Of a stretch of 62,585 nucleotides of DNA, positions 23,481-32,553 are shown in pieces. Both the position numbers and the translations under genes were made by a program. Source of the DNA: an uncultured Lachnospiraceae bacterium (lineage in GTDB: Bacteria > Bacillota > Clostridia > Lachnospirales > Lachnospiraceae); assembly GCA_945913255.1 (NCBI GenBank), contig CAMEDC010000011.1, positions 1 to 62,585 on the forward strand, read 5' to 3'. Numbering within the stretch: position 1 is the stretch's first letter; the number at the start of each line of letters is the position of its first letter. The notes below the pieces were generated by a model. The model did no database searches and had not been told where the DNA came from. It saw nothing but the letters and a program-made list of their open reading frames with translations.

Positions 23481-25151
23481 ATGGAGTTGGATAAAACCGG
23501 GCTGAATAATGTGATATTCGAAGCGTTTGATGATATTGCGAGCAGAAGACATATTTATCTTTGCAATATGCGGACAGATGTGTCCCGCTGGTCTGTAGGC
23601 GCGGTGGAATACTTTGGACTGCCGGGAGAATACATGCATGGGGCAGGGGAAATCTGGGCGGAGCACGTACATCCGGAAGACAGGCAGGCTTACCTGAATG
23701 AAATCGGGGAGGTGTTTTCCGGTCAGAAAAACACCCACCGTATGGATTACAGGGCAAAAAACAAGTGGGGAGATTATGTGGTCTGTACCTGTATCGGGAG
23801 AGTGGTGAAGGATGAAGAGTCCGGGGATTCCCTGTTTGTGGGGACCATAGAAAACCATGGAATTATGGAGCGTGTGGATGCCACTACCAATCTGTACAAT
23901 ATTTATGAATTCTCTACTTATATGAAAGCATATAAGGAAGAGGGAAAAAATGTCGGTATCCTGGAAGTCGGAGTCAATAATTTTACAGGTATCAATGAGG
24001 TTTACGGATATACCTTTGGAAATCGAGTCCTGAGAGAGTTTGCCGCAATGATGCTGGACGAAGTGCGGGGCAAGGGTAAGGTGTTCCGTATGGACGGTGT
24101 CCGGTTTGCATGCTGTCTGGAGAACGCAACTGCGGAAAGCATCCGACAGCTGTATGATACGCTCCGGGAGATTGCGCATCACAAAATTGTGATTGACGGA
24201 ACCCGTGTGGCGGTAACCATTTCAGGCGGAGCAGCTTTTTATACGGATTTGTATGATGAGTATTCCATCCGCAACAGTGTGGAATATGCCCTGCATCGTT
24301 CCAAGCACGGTAAACACGGGCAGCTGGTGATATTTGAAGACAAAAAATATATGGATAATTATAAAACGCTGGAGTGTATGGAAACCATCAGAACGTGTGC
24401 AATAAACGGTTTTGAAGGCTTTTACCTCTGCTACCAGCCGATTATCAGCTCAGAGAGCGAGCAGCTGATCGGTGCGGAGGCACTTTTGCGCTGGAGGAAG
24501 GAACCGATTGGCGAAGTGCCGCCGGGTGTTTTTGTTCCCTGGCTGGAAAATGATCCCTGTTTCTTTGAGATGGGGAACTGGATACTGAAGACCGCTATGA
24601 CAGAGGCAAAACCGATTGTGGAAAAGTATCCAGATTTTACGCTGAATATCAATCTGGCGTATCCGCAACTTGCAAACGCAGAATTTATTCCACGCCTGAA
24701 GGCAATTCTGAAAGAGACGGGATTTACGCCGAAGAACCTGTGTCTTGAACTGACGGAGCGCTGCAGGCAGCTGGAGACGGAAGAACTGCAGTCCTGTGTG
24801 GCATTGATGAAGGAAATGGGAATCAAGGTTGCTCTGGATGATTTCGGAACGGGCTTTTCTTCCCTGAATCTTCTTTGTACCATACCGATTGATACCTTAA
24901 AAATTGACCGCCAGTTTATTATGGATATTCAGGAAAAACCGGCAAATCAGGCGGTTGTGCAGGCAGTATCCGAATGTGCGAGAAGTCTGGATATCAAGGT
25001 GTGCACAGAAGGGGTTGAAAACAGGGAAATGATTGTTTTCCTGAAGAGGTATCCGGTAGACAGTTATCAGGGTTTCTATTATTCCAGACCGATTCCGATG
25101 GAGGACTTTCTGGAGAAATATGCAGCCGGAACAGAAAAGATTCCGGGTTAA
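23481..25151 (+). CDS. PAS - degenerate GGDEF - EAL cyclic-di-GMP phosphodiesterase
   Basis: This 556-residue protein has a PAS-like domain (about 10-140), a GGDEF-like domain (about 150-290) in which the GGDEF motif reads RMDGVRF, so cyclase activity is unlikely, and an EAL domain (about 310-550) with EALLRW, ELTERC, LDDFGTGFSS, LKID and EGVEN. The EAL catalytic set is intact, so it probably degrades c-di-GMP and favours motility. The ATG at 23481 has TGAGGG. It is unlinked to a cyclase here but lies 4.7 kb before the flagellar operon. No transmembrane segment is visible, so it is cytoplasmic. Confidence 0.92.
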   Translation: MELDKTGLNNVIFEAFDDIASRRHIYLCNMRTDVSRWSVGAVEYFGLPGEYMHGAGEIWAEHVHPEDRQAYLNEIGEVFSGQKNTHRMDYRAKNKWGDYVVCTCIGRVVKDEESGDSLFVGTIENHGIMERVDATTNLYNIYEFSTYMKAYKEEGKNVGILEVGVNNFTGINEVYGYTFGNRVLREFAAMMLDEVRGKGKVFRMDGVRFACCLENATAESIRQLYDTLREIAHHKIVIDGTRVAVTISGGAAFYTDLYDEYSIRNSVEYALHRSKHGKHGQLVIFEDKKYMDNYKTLECMETIRTCAINGFEGFYLCYQPIISSESEQLIGAEALLRWRKEPIGEVPPGVFVPWLENDPCFFEMGNWILKTAMTEAKPIVEKYPDFTLNINLAYPQLANAEFIPRLKAILKETGFTPKNLCLELTERCRQLETEELQSCVALMKEMGIKVALDDFGTGFSSLNLLCTIPIDTLKIDRQFIMDIQEKPANQAVVQAVSECARSLDIKVCTEGVENREMIVFLKRYPVDSYQGFYYSRPIPMEDFLEKYAAGTEKIPG

Positions 25152-25179
25152 CAGAATACAGACATGAAATTTTACCACT

Positions 25180-25211
25180 TGCGCAGCCTGAGATACCGGC
25201 TGCGCATTTTA
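25180..25211 (+). terminator. intrinsic terminator of the EAL gene
   Basis: TGCGCAGCC (25180-25188) pairs with GGCTGCGCA (25198-25206) and is followed by TTTTA. It lies 28 bases after the stop. Confidence 0.8.
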
Positions 25212-25285
25212 TATTCCATTTTCTGTATATTTGCGCTAGACTGTGCAGTTGTAAGGAATATCGGAAGAATAGGAGTCTGTGGAAT

Positions 25286-27133
25286 ATGGAAGAACAAAAG
25301 TACAAAACATGGCCGGTGGTAAAACGGCTGGTGGGGAATATGAGGAAAAAGGAGCCGGGACAGCCTGCCCGTGTCGCTGCTTACACGATGGCGGCGGGAC
25401 TTTATCCTTTTCTGGCAGTATTTCTGCCCAAGATTGCCATCGGCATTCTGGAACAGGGCGGAGAGAATACGGTGGGAAGACTGCTTGCTGCCATGGCGGT
25501 CTGGTTTGCGGCAGCGGCGCTTCTGGGGTATGGATCCGAGTATCTGAACCATATGATACAGATTAAAAATATGAGGAATCGTGTCTTTTATCTGGTAGAA
25601 CTGGGAGATAAGCTGACGACCATGGACTATAAATATGTGGAGGATGCGGGGTTCTGGGAGAAAAACAAGAAGGCGATGAGTGCCGGAAACAACAATGCGG
25701 ATGGAATTGAAGGTGTTTCCAACAGGCTGTGTACGCTGCCGGCGCTTGTTGTCAGTCTGGTTGGAATGATGCTTTTGGCAGGAAACTTAAGCCCCTGGAT
25801 TCTGCTGGCACTTGTGCTCCACGTGGCAGTGACCATGTGGGTGTCCGCACAGAATCATAAGTATCGTTATGCCAGGAAGGAGCAGGAGGCAAAGCAGCAG
25901 AGAAAAATTGATTACTATTACAAGACGACCCATGATTTTTCCTTTGGCAAGGACATTCGTATTTACAATTTCCGCGACCGTATCCTGAAAAACTATCAGG
26001 CGGAGATTGAAGGCCTGAAAGCATTGACCGCAAGGCTGGCAAAGCACGAATACTTGCTGGGACTGGCAGGGATTGCCACACTGTTTCTGACAAATATGCT
26101 GATGTACGGCATTTTGATTTATCAGACATATAACGGTATGCCAATCAGTTCCTTTACCATGTATATCTCTCTGATTACCTCTTTGATGGCCTATATGCTG
26201 AAGCTGGGAGAGGACATTTCCTTTATCCGCAATCAGGGGCAGTATGTGGGAGATTTTTTCCGGCTCATGGATGAGCGGCTGGAGGATGAGAAGGAGGAAA
26301 TCCGGACAGAGGATATAAAAGCACCTGAGATTGTCTTTGAACATGTGGATTTCAAGTATCCGGGCTGTGAAATTTATGTGTATAAAGATTTGAATTTTAC
26401 CATACACAGTGGAGAACGTCTCGCCATTGTGGGTGTCAACGGTGCGGGAAAATCTACGCTGGTTAAGCTGATGACAGGACTTTTCGAACCGACGGCGGGA
26501 CATATTTATATCAATGGAACGGACATCAGCCGCATCCGCAAAAAGGATCTGTACCGTCTGTATTCCGCTGTGTTTCAGGATGTAAATATCCTGGCATTCA
26601 CCATCCGTGAGAATGTGACGGGAGCCTCGGAAAATGTGGATGAACAAAGGGTACGTGAGGCTCTGGAAAAGGTCGGTCTGTGGCAGAAGGTTCAGGGCTT
26701 TGAGAAGGGACTTGACCAGATGATGCTGAAGGTTGTCGATGAAAACGGAACGGATTTTTCCGGTGGCGAAAGGCAGAAGCTGTCCATTGCAAGGGGACTC
26801 TATAAGGATGCGCCCATGGTAATCATGGATGAACCCACAGCGGCATTGGACGCACTTGCAGAGGCAGAAATCTACGAAAGCTTTTCGAACATGGTGGAGG
26901 GTAAGACTGCAGTGTATATCTCACACCGCCTTGCCAGTACCAAGTTCTGTGACAAAATCGCGCTGTTTGATAAGGATGGCCTGAAAGAGTACGGCAGCCA
27001 TGAGGAACTGATGGCGAAGAAGGGCGAGTACTATCACATGTTTACCGTGCAGGGCAAATATTATCGCGAGGATGCCGTCGCAGATGCCGCCGGAAATGCC
27101 ATCGAAACTACAGAGGAGGTGAGTGCGTCATGA
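25286..27133 (+). CDS. ABC exporter half-transporter, fused permease and ATPase (1)
   Basis: This 615-residue protein carries a six-helix membrane domain (about 20-310) followed by the nucleotide-binding domain (Walker A GVNGAGKST near residue 388, signature FSGGERQKLSIARG near 491, Walker B MVIMDEPTAALDA near 512). That is an ABC exporter half of the type that pairs with a partner. It overlaps the second half by four bases (ATGA), so the two probably make a heterodimer. The substrate is unknown; lipid, drug or peptide export are common for the family. The ATG follows AGGAGTCTGTGGAAT. Confidence 0.95.
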   Translation: MEEQKYKTWPVVKRLVGNMRKKEPGQPARVAAYTMAAGLYPFLAVFLPKIAIGILEQGGENTVGRLLAAMAVWFAAAALLGYGSEYLNHMIQIKNMRNRVFYLVELGDKLTTMDYKYVEDAGFWEKNKKAMSAGNNNADGIEGVSNRLCTLPALVVSLVGMMLLAGNLSPWILLALVLHVAVTMWVSAQNHKYRYARKEQEAKQQRKIDYYYKTTHDFSFGKDIRIYNFRDRILKNYQAEIEGLKALTARLAKHEYLLGLAGIATLFLTNMLMYGILIYQTYNGMPISSFTMYISLITSLMAYMLKLGEDISFIRNQGQYVGDFFRLMDERLEDEKEEIRTEDIKAPEIVFEHVDFKYPGCEIYVYKDLNFTIHSGERLAIVGVNGAGKSTLVKLMTGLFEPTAGHIYINGTDISRIRKKDLYRLYSAVFQDVNILAFTIRENVTGASENVDEQRVREALEKVGLWQKVQGFEKGLDQMMLKVVDENGTDFSGGERQKLSIARGLYKDAPMVIMDEPTAALDALAEAEIYESFSNMVEGKTAVYISHRLASTKFCDKIALFDKDGLKEYGSHEELMAKKGEYYHMFTVQGKYYREDAVADAAGNAIETTEEVSAS

Positions 27134-28911
27134 AGAAACTGATAGGCTTTTGCAGACTGGCATGGAAGGTGTCACCTACTTATATCCTGCTGCTGATACT
27201 GCAGTCTCTTGTTGCTGCATGCAAGCTGTGGCTCAATGTAATTCTGCCGAAGTTTCTGATAGAGGAATTGCTTGGCGCGGGAGATGTACATACAATCCTT
27301 CTGCTGGGCGGACTGATTGTTCTCAATAATGTGGCAATGGCCTGGCTGGAGAAGCTGTTTAAGCGGTTCCTGGAGGTTAAGGAAACCTATGTCCATTATG
27401 CCATGAACAAGCTGATGGCTGAAAAGATTATGAAGCTGGAATATTCGTATCTGGAGGATCCGTATTACCTGGATTTGAAGGAGAAGGCCGTGTTTGCGGT
27501 GAGCAACCAGAATGCCATTTCCCGTCTGATTATCAGTCTTGCCGATGTGGTAAAGTACGCGGTAACGCTGATTGGCCTTGTGGCAATTCTGGCAACGCTC
27601 GGACCTGTCCTGCTGGCAGTACTGGCAGTCGGTATTGCGGTGATGCTGCTTTTGTATCGGAACATGTCAAAGTATGTGGTGATGATGACAAACGAGATTG
27701 TTCCCATCAACCGGAAATTCGGTTACTACCTGGATTTGCAGATGGAAAAACAGTATCAGAAGGATATCCGGCTTTACGACATGGGACATATGATTACCGA
27801 CAGGGCGGCCGGGTTTACGGAAGAGACCTTTGAACTGTTCGATCAGATGTACAGTCAGCAGGGCAAAACCATGGGCGGGATTAAGGTTGTAAATGATTTT
27901 ATTGCGGCATTCTGCTATGCCTATGTGGGTATCCGGACAATTTCCGATGTGTTTGGCAGCAGAATTTCCATCGGTGACCTGACCATGTATGTAGCAGCTG
28001 CCATCAATTTTACAGATGTGGTGGTGCATTTCGGGGAAAGCCTGATTGGTATGATGCAGGTACTGGCTTTCCTGGAACCCTATATGGAGTTTATGGCGCT
28101 GAAAGAAGAGACTGCCCAGAGCGGAAAAGAGCCCTTTACCGGGCCGGTGGAGACAGTGGAGTTTTCCCATGTAAACTTCACCTATCCCAAGGCGGAGAAA
28201 CCCGTGCTGAGGGATGTGTCCTTTACTGTGAAGCGTGGGGAGAAAATTTCCATTGTGGGCTTAAACGGCGCGGGCAAGTCCACCCTGGTAAAGCTGATTT
28301 GCCGTATGTACAGGGCGGATAGCGGTGAAATCAGGATTAACGGCAGGAATATTTACGATTACGATTATATGTCTTATATGAAAGAGATTTCCGCGGTCTT
28401 CCAGGATTACAGACTTTTTAATTTCACTATAGCGGAAAATATTTCCTGCAAAGAAGCCGGGGCGGACACGCAAAGAATCAATCGGCTGATTGATGAAGTC
28501 GGTATGCGGGAGAAAGTGGATTCGCTGAAAGACGGCATAAACAGCCGCTTCGGAAAGGAGTATGACGAAAACGGAATCGAGATGTCCGGCGGTGAGGGGC
28601 AGAAGATCGCCATTGCCCGCGCTTTGTATAAGGAAGCGTCCATGGTGATCCTGGATGAACCGGCAAGTGCTCTGGACCCGCTGGCGGAGGCGGAGATTTA
28701 TGAGAAATTCAACAGCCTTGTGGAAGATAAGACGGCAATCTATATTTCCCACCGAATGTCGTCATCCGTGTTCTGTGACAGGATTTTGATTATTGACGGC
28801 GGCAGTGTTGCGGATTATGATACACATGAGAACCTGATGAAAAAGCCTGATAGCTTGTACTATAAGCTGTTTATGTCGCAGGCGGAGAATTATAAACTGG
28901 AGGAAAACTAA
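27130..28911 (+). CDS. ABC exporter half-transporter, fused permease and ATPase (2)
   Basis: The 593-residue partner has the same layout: membrane domain about 15-310, Walker A GLNGAGKST near 379, signature MSGGEGQKIAIARAL near 485 and Walker B MVILDEPASALDP near 506. The signature motif has G in place of the usual Q or R at the sixth position, with the rest of the site conserved. It is coupled by ATGA to the first half and followed immediately by the GH43 gene, so the three form a tight operon. Confidence 0.95.
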   Translation: MKKLIGFCRLAWKVSPTYILLLILQSLVAACKLWLNVILPKFLIEELLGAGDVHTILLLGGLIVLNNVAMAWLEKLFKRFLEVKETYVHYAMNKLMAEKIMKLEYSYLEDPYYLDLKEKAVFAVSNQNAISRLIISLADVVKYAVTLIGLVAILATLGPVLLAVLAVGIAVMLLLYRNMSKYVVMMTNEIVPINRKFGYYLDLQMEKQYQKDIRLYDMGHMITDRAAGFTEETFELFDQMYSQQGKTMGGIKVVNDFIAAFCYAYVGIRTISDVFGSRISIGDLTMYVAAAINFTDVVVHFGESLIGMMQVLAFLEPYMEFMALKEETAQSGKEPFTGPVETVEFSHVNFTYPKAEKPVLRDVSFTVKRGEKISIVGLNGAGKSTLVKLICRMYRADSGEIRINGRNIYDYDYMSYMKEISAVFQDYRLFNFTIAENISCKEAGADTQRINRLIDEVGMREKVDSLKDGINSRFGKEYDENGIEMSGGEGQKIAIARALYKEASMVILDEPASALDPLAEAEIYEKFNSLVEDKTAIYISHRMSSSVFCDRILIIDGGSVADYDTHENLMKKPDSLYYKLFMSQAENYKLEEN

Positions 28912-29853
28912 ATGCTCAAGGAACAGAAGGATATCTGGATTGCCCAGCGGGCGGACCCCTATGTATATCGTCACACGGACGGAACCTATTACTTTACGGC
29001 CAGCGTACCTGCCTATGACAGGATTGTGCTCAGAAGCGCGAAGCACCTGGAGCAGCTGGCGGAAGCAGAGGAAGTCACCATATGGAAAAAGCATGAAGCG
29101 GGTTCTATGGGCAACCATATCTGGGCACCGGAGCTTCATTATCTGGACGGGAAATGGTACATCTATTTTGCAGCGGGGGATGCGGAGGACAAGTGGCATA
29201 TCCGTCCCTATGTGCTGGAGTGTACCGGACAGAACCCCGTGAAGGACACGTGGGTGGAACGGGGGATGATGCAGTGCGCGGATGAGGACGAGTTTTCCTT
29301 CCGGGCTTTCTCGCTGGATGCCACTATCTTTGAAAATAAAGGCGACTACTATTATGTCTGGGCTGAGAAGGTGGGAGCGGGCAGAATGATTTCCAATCTC
29401 TATATTGCCCGGATGGAATCCCCCGTCAAACTTGCAACGGTGCAGGTACTTTTGACAACACCGGATTATGACTGGGAGAGAAGAGGCTTCTGGGTGAATG
29501 AGGGACCTGCCGTGGTGAAACACAACGGAAAAATTTATCTGACCTACTCTGCCAGTGACACGGGTGTCAACTATTGCATGGGCATGCTGACCATTGACGA
29601 GAAGGCTGATATGCTGGATCCAAAAGCCTGGACAAAAAAGCGGTATCCCGTGCTGGCAACGGAGGAGGAAAAGGGCATTTACGGTCCCGGTCACAATTCC
29701 TTTACCGTGGATGACGATGGCGACCACGTAATCGTGTTCCATGCAAGAACGGAGAAGGAAATCATCGGTGACCCGCTGTATAATCCAAACAGACATGCCA
29801 TGCTCAGGAATATTATCTGGGGGCTTGACGGAGAACCGAAATTTAAATTGTAA
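28912..29853 (+). CDS. GH43 family glycosidase (arabinan/xylan-type, cytoplasmic)
   Basis: The 313-residue five-bladed propeller hydrolase has the GH43 residues: Asp in QRADPYVY (D15, general base), Asp in FSLDATIF (pKa modulator) and Glu in WVNEGPAV (general acid near 195). GH43 enzymes remove arabinose or xylose from plant glycans. There is no signal peptide, so it works in the cytoplasm on imported oligosaccharides. The ATG follows directly after the TAA of the ABC exporter, with GAGGAAAAC as ribosome site, so it shares that mRNA. No transport gene for sugars is next to it. Confidence 0.9.
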   Translation: MLKEQKDIWIAQRADPYVYRHTDGTYYFTASVPAYDRIVLRSAKHLEQLAEAEEVTIWKKHEAGSMGNHIWAPELHYLDGKWYIYFAAGDAEDKWHIRPYVLECTGQNPVKDTWVERGMMQCADEDEFSFRAFSLDATIFENKGDYYYVWAEKVGAGRMISNLYIARMESPVKLATVQVLLTTPDYDWERRGFWVNEGPAVVKHNGKIYLTYSASDTGVNYCMGMLTIDEKADMLDPKAWTKKRYPVLATEEEKGIYGPGHNSFTVDDDGDHVIVFHARTEKEIIGDPLYNPNRHAMLRNIIWGLDGEPKFKL

Positions 29854-29862
29854 AAAAAGGAC

Positions 29863-29889
29863 TAAAGTATTTTTGCCCTTTGCCGATAA
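29863..29889 (+). promoter_or_regulatory. SigD (sigma-28) promoter of the flagellar operon
   Basis: TAAA at 29863-29866, 15 bases, GCCGATAA at 29882-29889: the sigma-28 consensus, 34 bases before flgM. The operon flgM-csrA should be a late class flagellar unit. Confidence 0.93.
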
Positions 29890-29923
29890 ACATAATAGAA
29901 AGTTGTGAAGGAGGGAGACTAAT

Positions 29924-30199
29924 ATGCGTATCGAAGCGTATACACAGGTGCAGCAGCTGTACCAGACACGGAAAGTGAACAAAGCACAGCAGACCGGTAG
30001 TGTAGCCCGTACAGATGAGGTACAGATCAGCAGTCTCGGAAAGGATATCCAGACGGCAAAGGCAGCTGTAGCGGCAGCTCCCGATGTGAGAGAAGACCTG
30101 ATTGCCCCGATTAAGGCACAGGTGCAGGAAGGAACTTACAGCGTGGAACCCGGCAGCTTTGCGGAAAAGCTTTTACAGAAATATGAAGAAATGAGGTAA
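29924..30199 (+). CDS. flgM: anti-sigma factor FlgM
   Basis: FlgM binds and blocks SigD until the hook is finished and FlgM is exported. The 91-residue protein has the family pattern: disordered N terminus (MRIEAYTQVQQLYQ), then the DEVQISSLG motif, then a C-terminal helix region ending FAEKLLQKYEEMR, which contacts sigma. It follows a strong GGAGGGAG site and is the first gene after the sigma-28 promoter, so SigD raises its own inhibitor. Confidence 0.93.
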   Translation: MRIEAYTQVQQLYQTRKVNKAQQTGSVARTDEVQISSLGKDIQTAKAAVAAAPDVREDLIAPIKAQVQEGTYSVEPGSFAEKLLQKYEEMR

Positions 30200-30207
30200 G
30201 AAGTCCC

Positions 30208-30726
30208 GTGGCCAGTTTGATGGAAAACCTGATAGCAGTTTTAGAGCAGGAAAGCAGCGAATATGAGGGACTTCTGGAGTTATCCCAGAAAAAGACGCCG
30301 GTCATTGTGAGCGGCAATCTGGAACAGTTACAAAAAATCACGGATGATGAACAGGAATTGGTGGGCAGAATCAGCCATCTGGAGAAGAAGAGAACAGAGG
30401 TGACTGCCGATATTGCCAATGTTTTGAACAGGGATGTCAACACTTTAAAGCTTACGAATCTGATTGATATGCTGGCGGCAAGACCTGTGGAGCAGGCGAA
30501 GCTGGCGGAGGCTCATGACAGGCTGCAGACAGCGGTCCGGGGGTTACAGAGAACCAATGAGCAGAACAGGGAACTTCTGGCAAACGCGCTGGAGATGGTG
30601 GAGTTTGAGATGAATCTGCTCCAGGCTGTGAAAGCGGCACCGGAGACGGCGAATTATACCAGAGGTGCCTACAATACCGGTGACACCATGGGAGTGCCCG
30701 GCGGAGGATTTGATGCCAAACAGTAA
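30208..30726 (+). CDS. flgN: flagellar export chaperone FlgN
   Basis: This 172-residue helical protein is in the FlgN position between flgM and flgK and has the family layout: N-terminal helix MENLIAVLEQESSEYEGLLEL, then long coiled helices (EELV..ISHLEKK). FlgN holds FlgK and FlgL before export. The GTG at 30208 is chosen because GAGGTAAGAAG ends 8 bases before it, while the ATG 12 bases later is too far from that site. The C-terminal 30 residues are glycine-rich and disordered. Confidence 0.88.
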   Translation: MASLMENLIAVLEQESSEYEGLLELSQKKTPVIVSGNLEQLQKITDDEQELVGRISHLEKKRTEVTADIANVLNRDVNTLKLTNLIDMLAARPVEQAKLAEAHDRLQTAVRGLQRTNEQNRELLANALEMVEFEMNLLQAVKAAPETANYTRGAYNTGDTMGVPGGGFDAKQ

Positions 30727-30740
30727 TTGAGGTGATGAAC

Positions 30741-32501
30741 ATGCCACTGATGGGTAGTTTATATATAGGAGCATCCGGATTACAGACCAGTCAAAATGCG
30801 CTGAATACCACAGCGCATAATCTTTCTAATGTGGACACAACCGGCTACACAAGACAGCAGGTGCAGCAGTCCGACAGGCGTTATGTGACGCTTTCTGTAG
30901 ACCCCAATTCTGTCAGCAATAAGCAGACAGGACTGGGTGTCATTTATTCCCGGGTAAAACAGGTAAGAGATTATTTCCTGGATAAGACATACCGCAAGGA
31001 ATCGGGACGCAGTATGTTTTATGAGGTGTCCACGGAAGTGATGGAGGAAGTGGAGAGCCAGCTGGGTGAGATGAACGGCGAGGCATTTCAGACCACCATC
31101 ACGGATTTCTGGACGGCAATTCAGGAGCTGGCAAAGGATCCCGCAAGCTCCGTGACACAGGGACTTCTGGTACAGAAAGCCTCTGAGTTTGTGGAACGGG
31201 CCAATGCCGTATATGAGGGACTTGCTTCTTATCAGGATAATTTGAATACACAGATTAAGCAGCAGGTTGAAAAAATAAACAGCTATGGAAAACAGCTGCT
31301 GGAACTGAATGACAGTATCCGGGCGATTGAGGCCGGCAAGGTAGAAAATGCCAACGATTTAAGAGATGCCAGAAACCAGATACTGGATGAGCTGGCAGAG
31401 CTTGCCGACATTAACTATGGCGAGGATTTGTACGGAAATGTGTATGTACAGATAGAAGGAGTGGATTTCGTTAAGGGCGGAACCTGTTACGAAATTGCTT
31501 TGGATGTGGATGCCACCAGCGGCTTCTATACTCCCTTCTGGCCACAGAATGCAAATTATACGATTCAGGCAGACGGCAGCAGGAAATACAATATTGACGG
31601 CGCGGAGGTGTTTAACCTGAACCGCGAGATATCCTCCGACCTGAACACGGACATCGGCGGGCTGAAGGCAAGACTTCTGGCGCGGGGTGACCACCGGGCG
31701 GATTACACGGATATGGCGGAGGAAAGCTATGATCAGGTTTCCCAGTCCGTTGTCATGAACATACAGGCGGAGTTTGACCAGCTGGTACATAATGTTGTGA
31801 CGAAGGTAAACGGCATTCTTGCGGAAGCTTCCGGCGTGCAGACCGGAAATCTGGTGCTGGCAGACGGTACCTCTATAGAAAATGTGCAGTTTTGCGAGGT
31901 GGATGAGAACGGGTATCTGAGAAGGGATGACGGAAGCCCGATTCAGTTGTTTACCAAGGTGACCACCGATGGCTACAAAAAAGTGACTGCAAGAGCGGAA
32001 GACGGTACGGGAACCGGGGTATATGGGGAAGAGAAAGAGTATTGGGTATACATTGAGGAGGATGCGGCGGAAGCAGATTCTCTTTACAGCGTCAAAAATA
32101 TCCAGATTGACCAGGAACTGATGCAGAGTCCTGCCATGCTGGGATTTCGGAAGGAGGACGGCTCCGAAGATACGGAGACTGCGGAGGCACTGAAAGCGGC
32201 GTTTACGGAAGAGGCGTACACACTGAATCCCAATGTAAAGAAGAAAACCACCTTTGTGGATTATTATACGGATCTTGTTTCGCAGGTAGCAAATTCCGGT
32301 TCTGTATACAGAAGTATTTATGAGAATCAGGTAAGTACGGTAGAGTCAGCCTGTAGTGCCAGAGAGCAGGTGATCGGCGTTTCTTCCGATGAAGAGCTCT
32401 CCAACATGATTAAGTTCCAGAACGCCTATAACGCATCCAGCCGTTACATCAATGTGATCAGCGAGATGCTGGAGCATATTATCAATACGCTGGGAATGTA
32501 A
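30741..32501 (+). CDS. flgK: flagellar hook-associated protein FlgK (copy 1)
   Basis: FlgK joins hook and filament. The 586-residue protein has the N-terminal rod signature LGSLYIGASGLQTSQNALNT-like (residues 1-30), the coiled ND1 region and a C-terminal motif ending NVISEMLEHIINTLGM that pairs with the N terminus in the flagellar D0. The ATG at 30741 has GAGGTG 6 bases upstream; the earlier in-frame codons (30732, 30735) have no usable site. A second flgK follows, which makes this a two-FlgK flagellum. Confidence 0.93.
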   Translation: MPLMGSLYIGASGLQTSQNALNTTAHNLSNVDTTGYTRQQVQQSDRRYVTLSVDPNSVSNKQTGLGVIYSRVKQVRDYFLDKTYRKESGRSMFYEVSTEVMEEVESQLGEMNGEAFQTTITDFWTAIQELAKDPASSVTQGLLVQKASEFVERANAVYEGLASYQDNLNTQIKQQVEKINSYGKQLLELNDSIRAIEAGKVENANDLRDARNQILDELAELADINYGEDLYGNVYVQIEGVDFVKGGTCYEIALDVDATSGFYTPFWPQNANYTIQADGSRKYNIDGAEVFNLNREISSDLNTDIGGLKARLLARGDHRADYTDMAEESYDQVSQSVVMNIQAEFDQLVHNVVTKVNGILAEASGVQTGNLVLADGTSIENVQFCEVDENGYLRRDDGSPIQLFTKVTTDGYKKVTARAEDGTGTGVYGEEKEYWVYIEEDAAEADSLYSVKNIQIDQELMQSPAMLGFRKEDGSEDTETAEALKAAFTEEAYTLNPNVKKKTTFVDYYTDLVSQVANSGSVYRSIYENQVSTVESACSAREQVIGVSSDEELSNMIKFQNAYNASSRYINVISEMLEHIINTLGM

Positions 32502-32553
32502 GCGGCACCAATGAAAACAAACGGTGCTGAAAACGGAAAAAGGAGGGACCGCG

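Noticed and set aside
28762..29982. 406-residue minus-strand ORF over the GH43 gene
   Set aside because: It is the shadow of the GH43 gene and the exporter end, with no ribosome site and no recognisable domain; the plus strand holds clear families.
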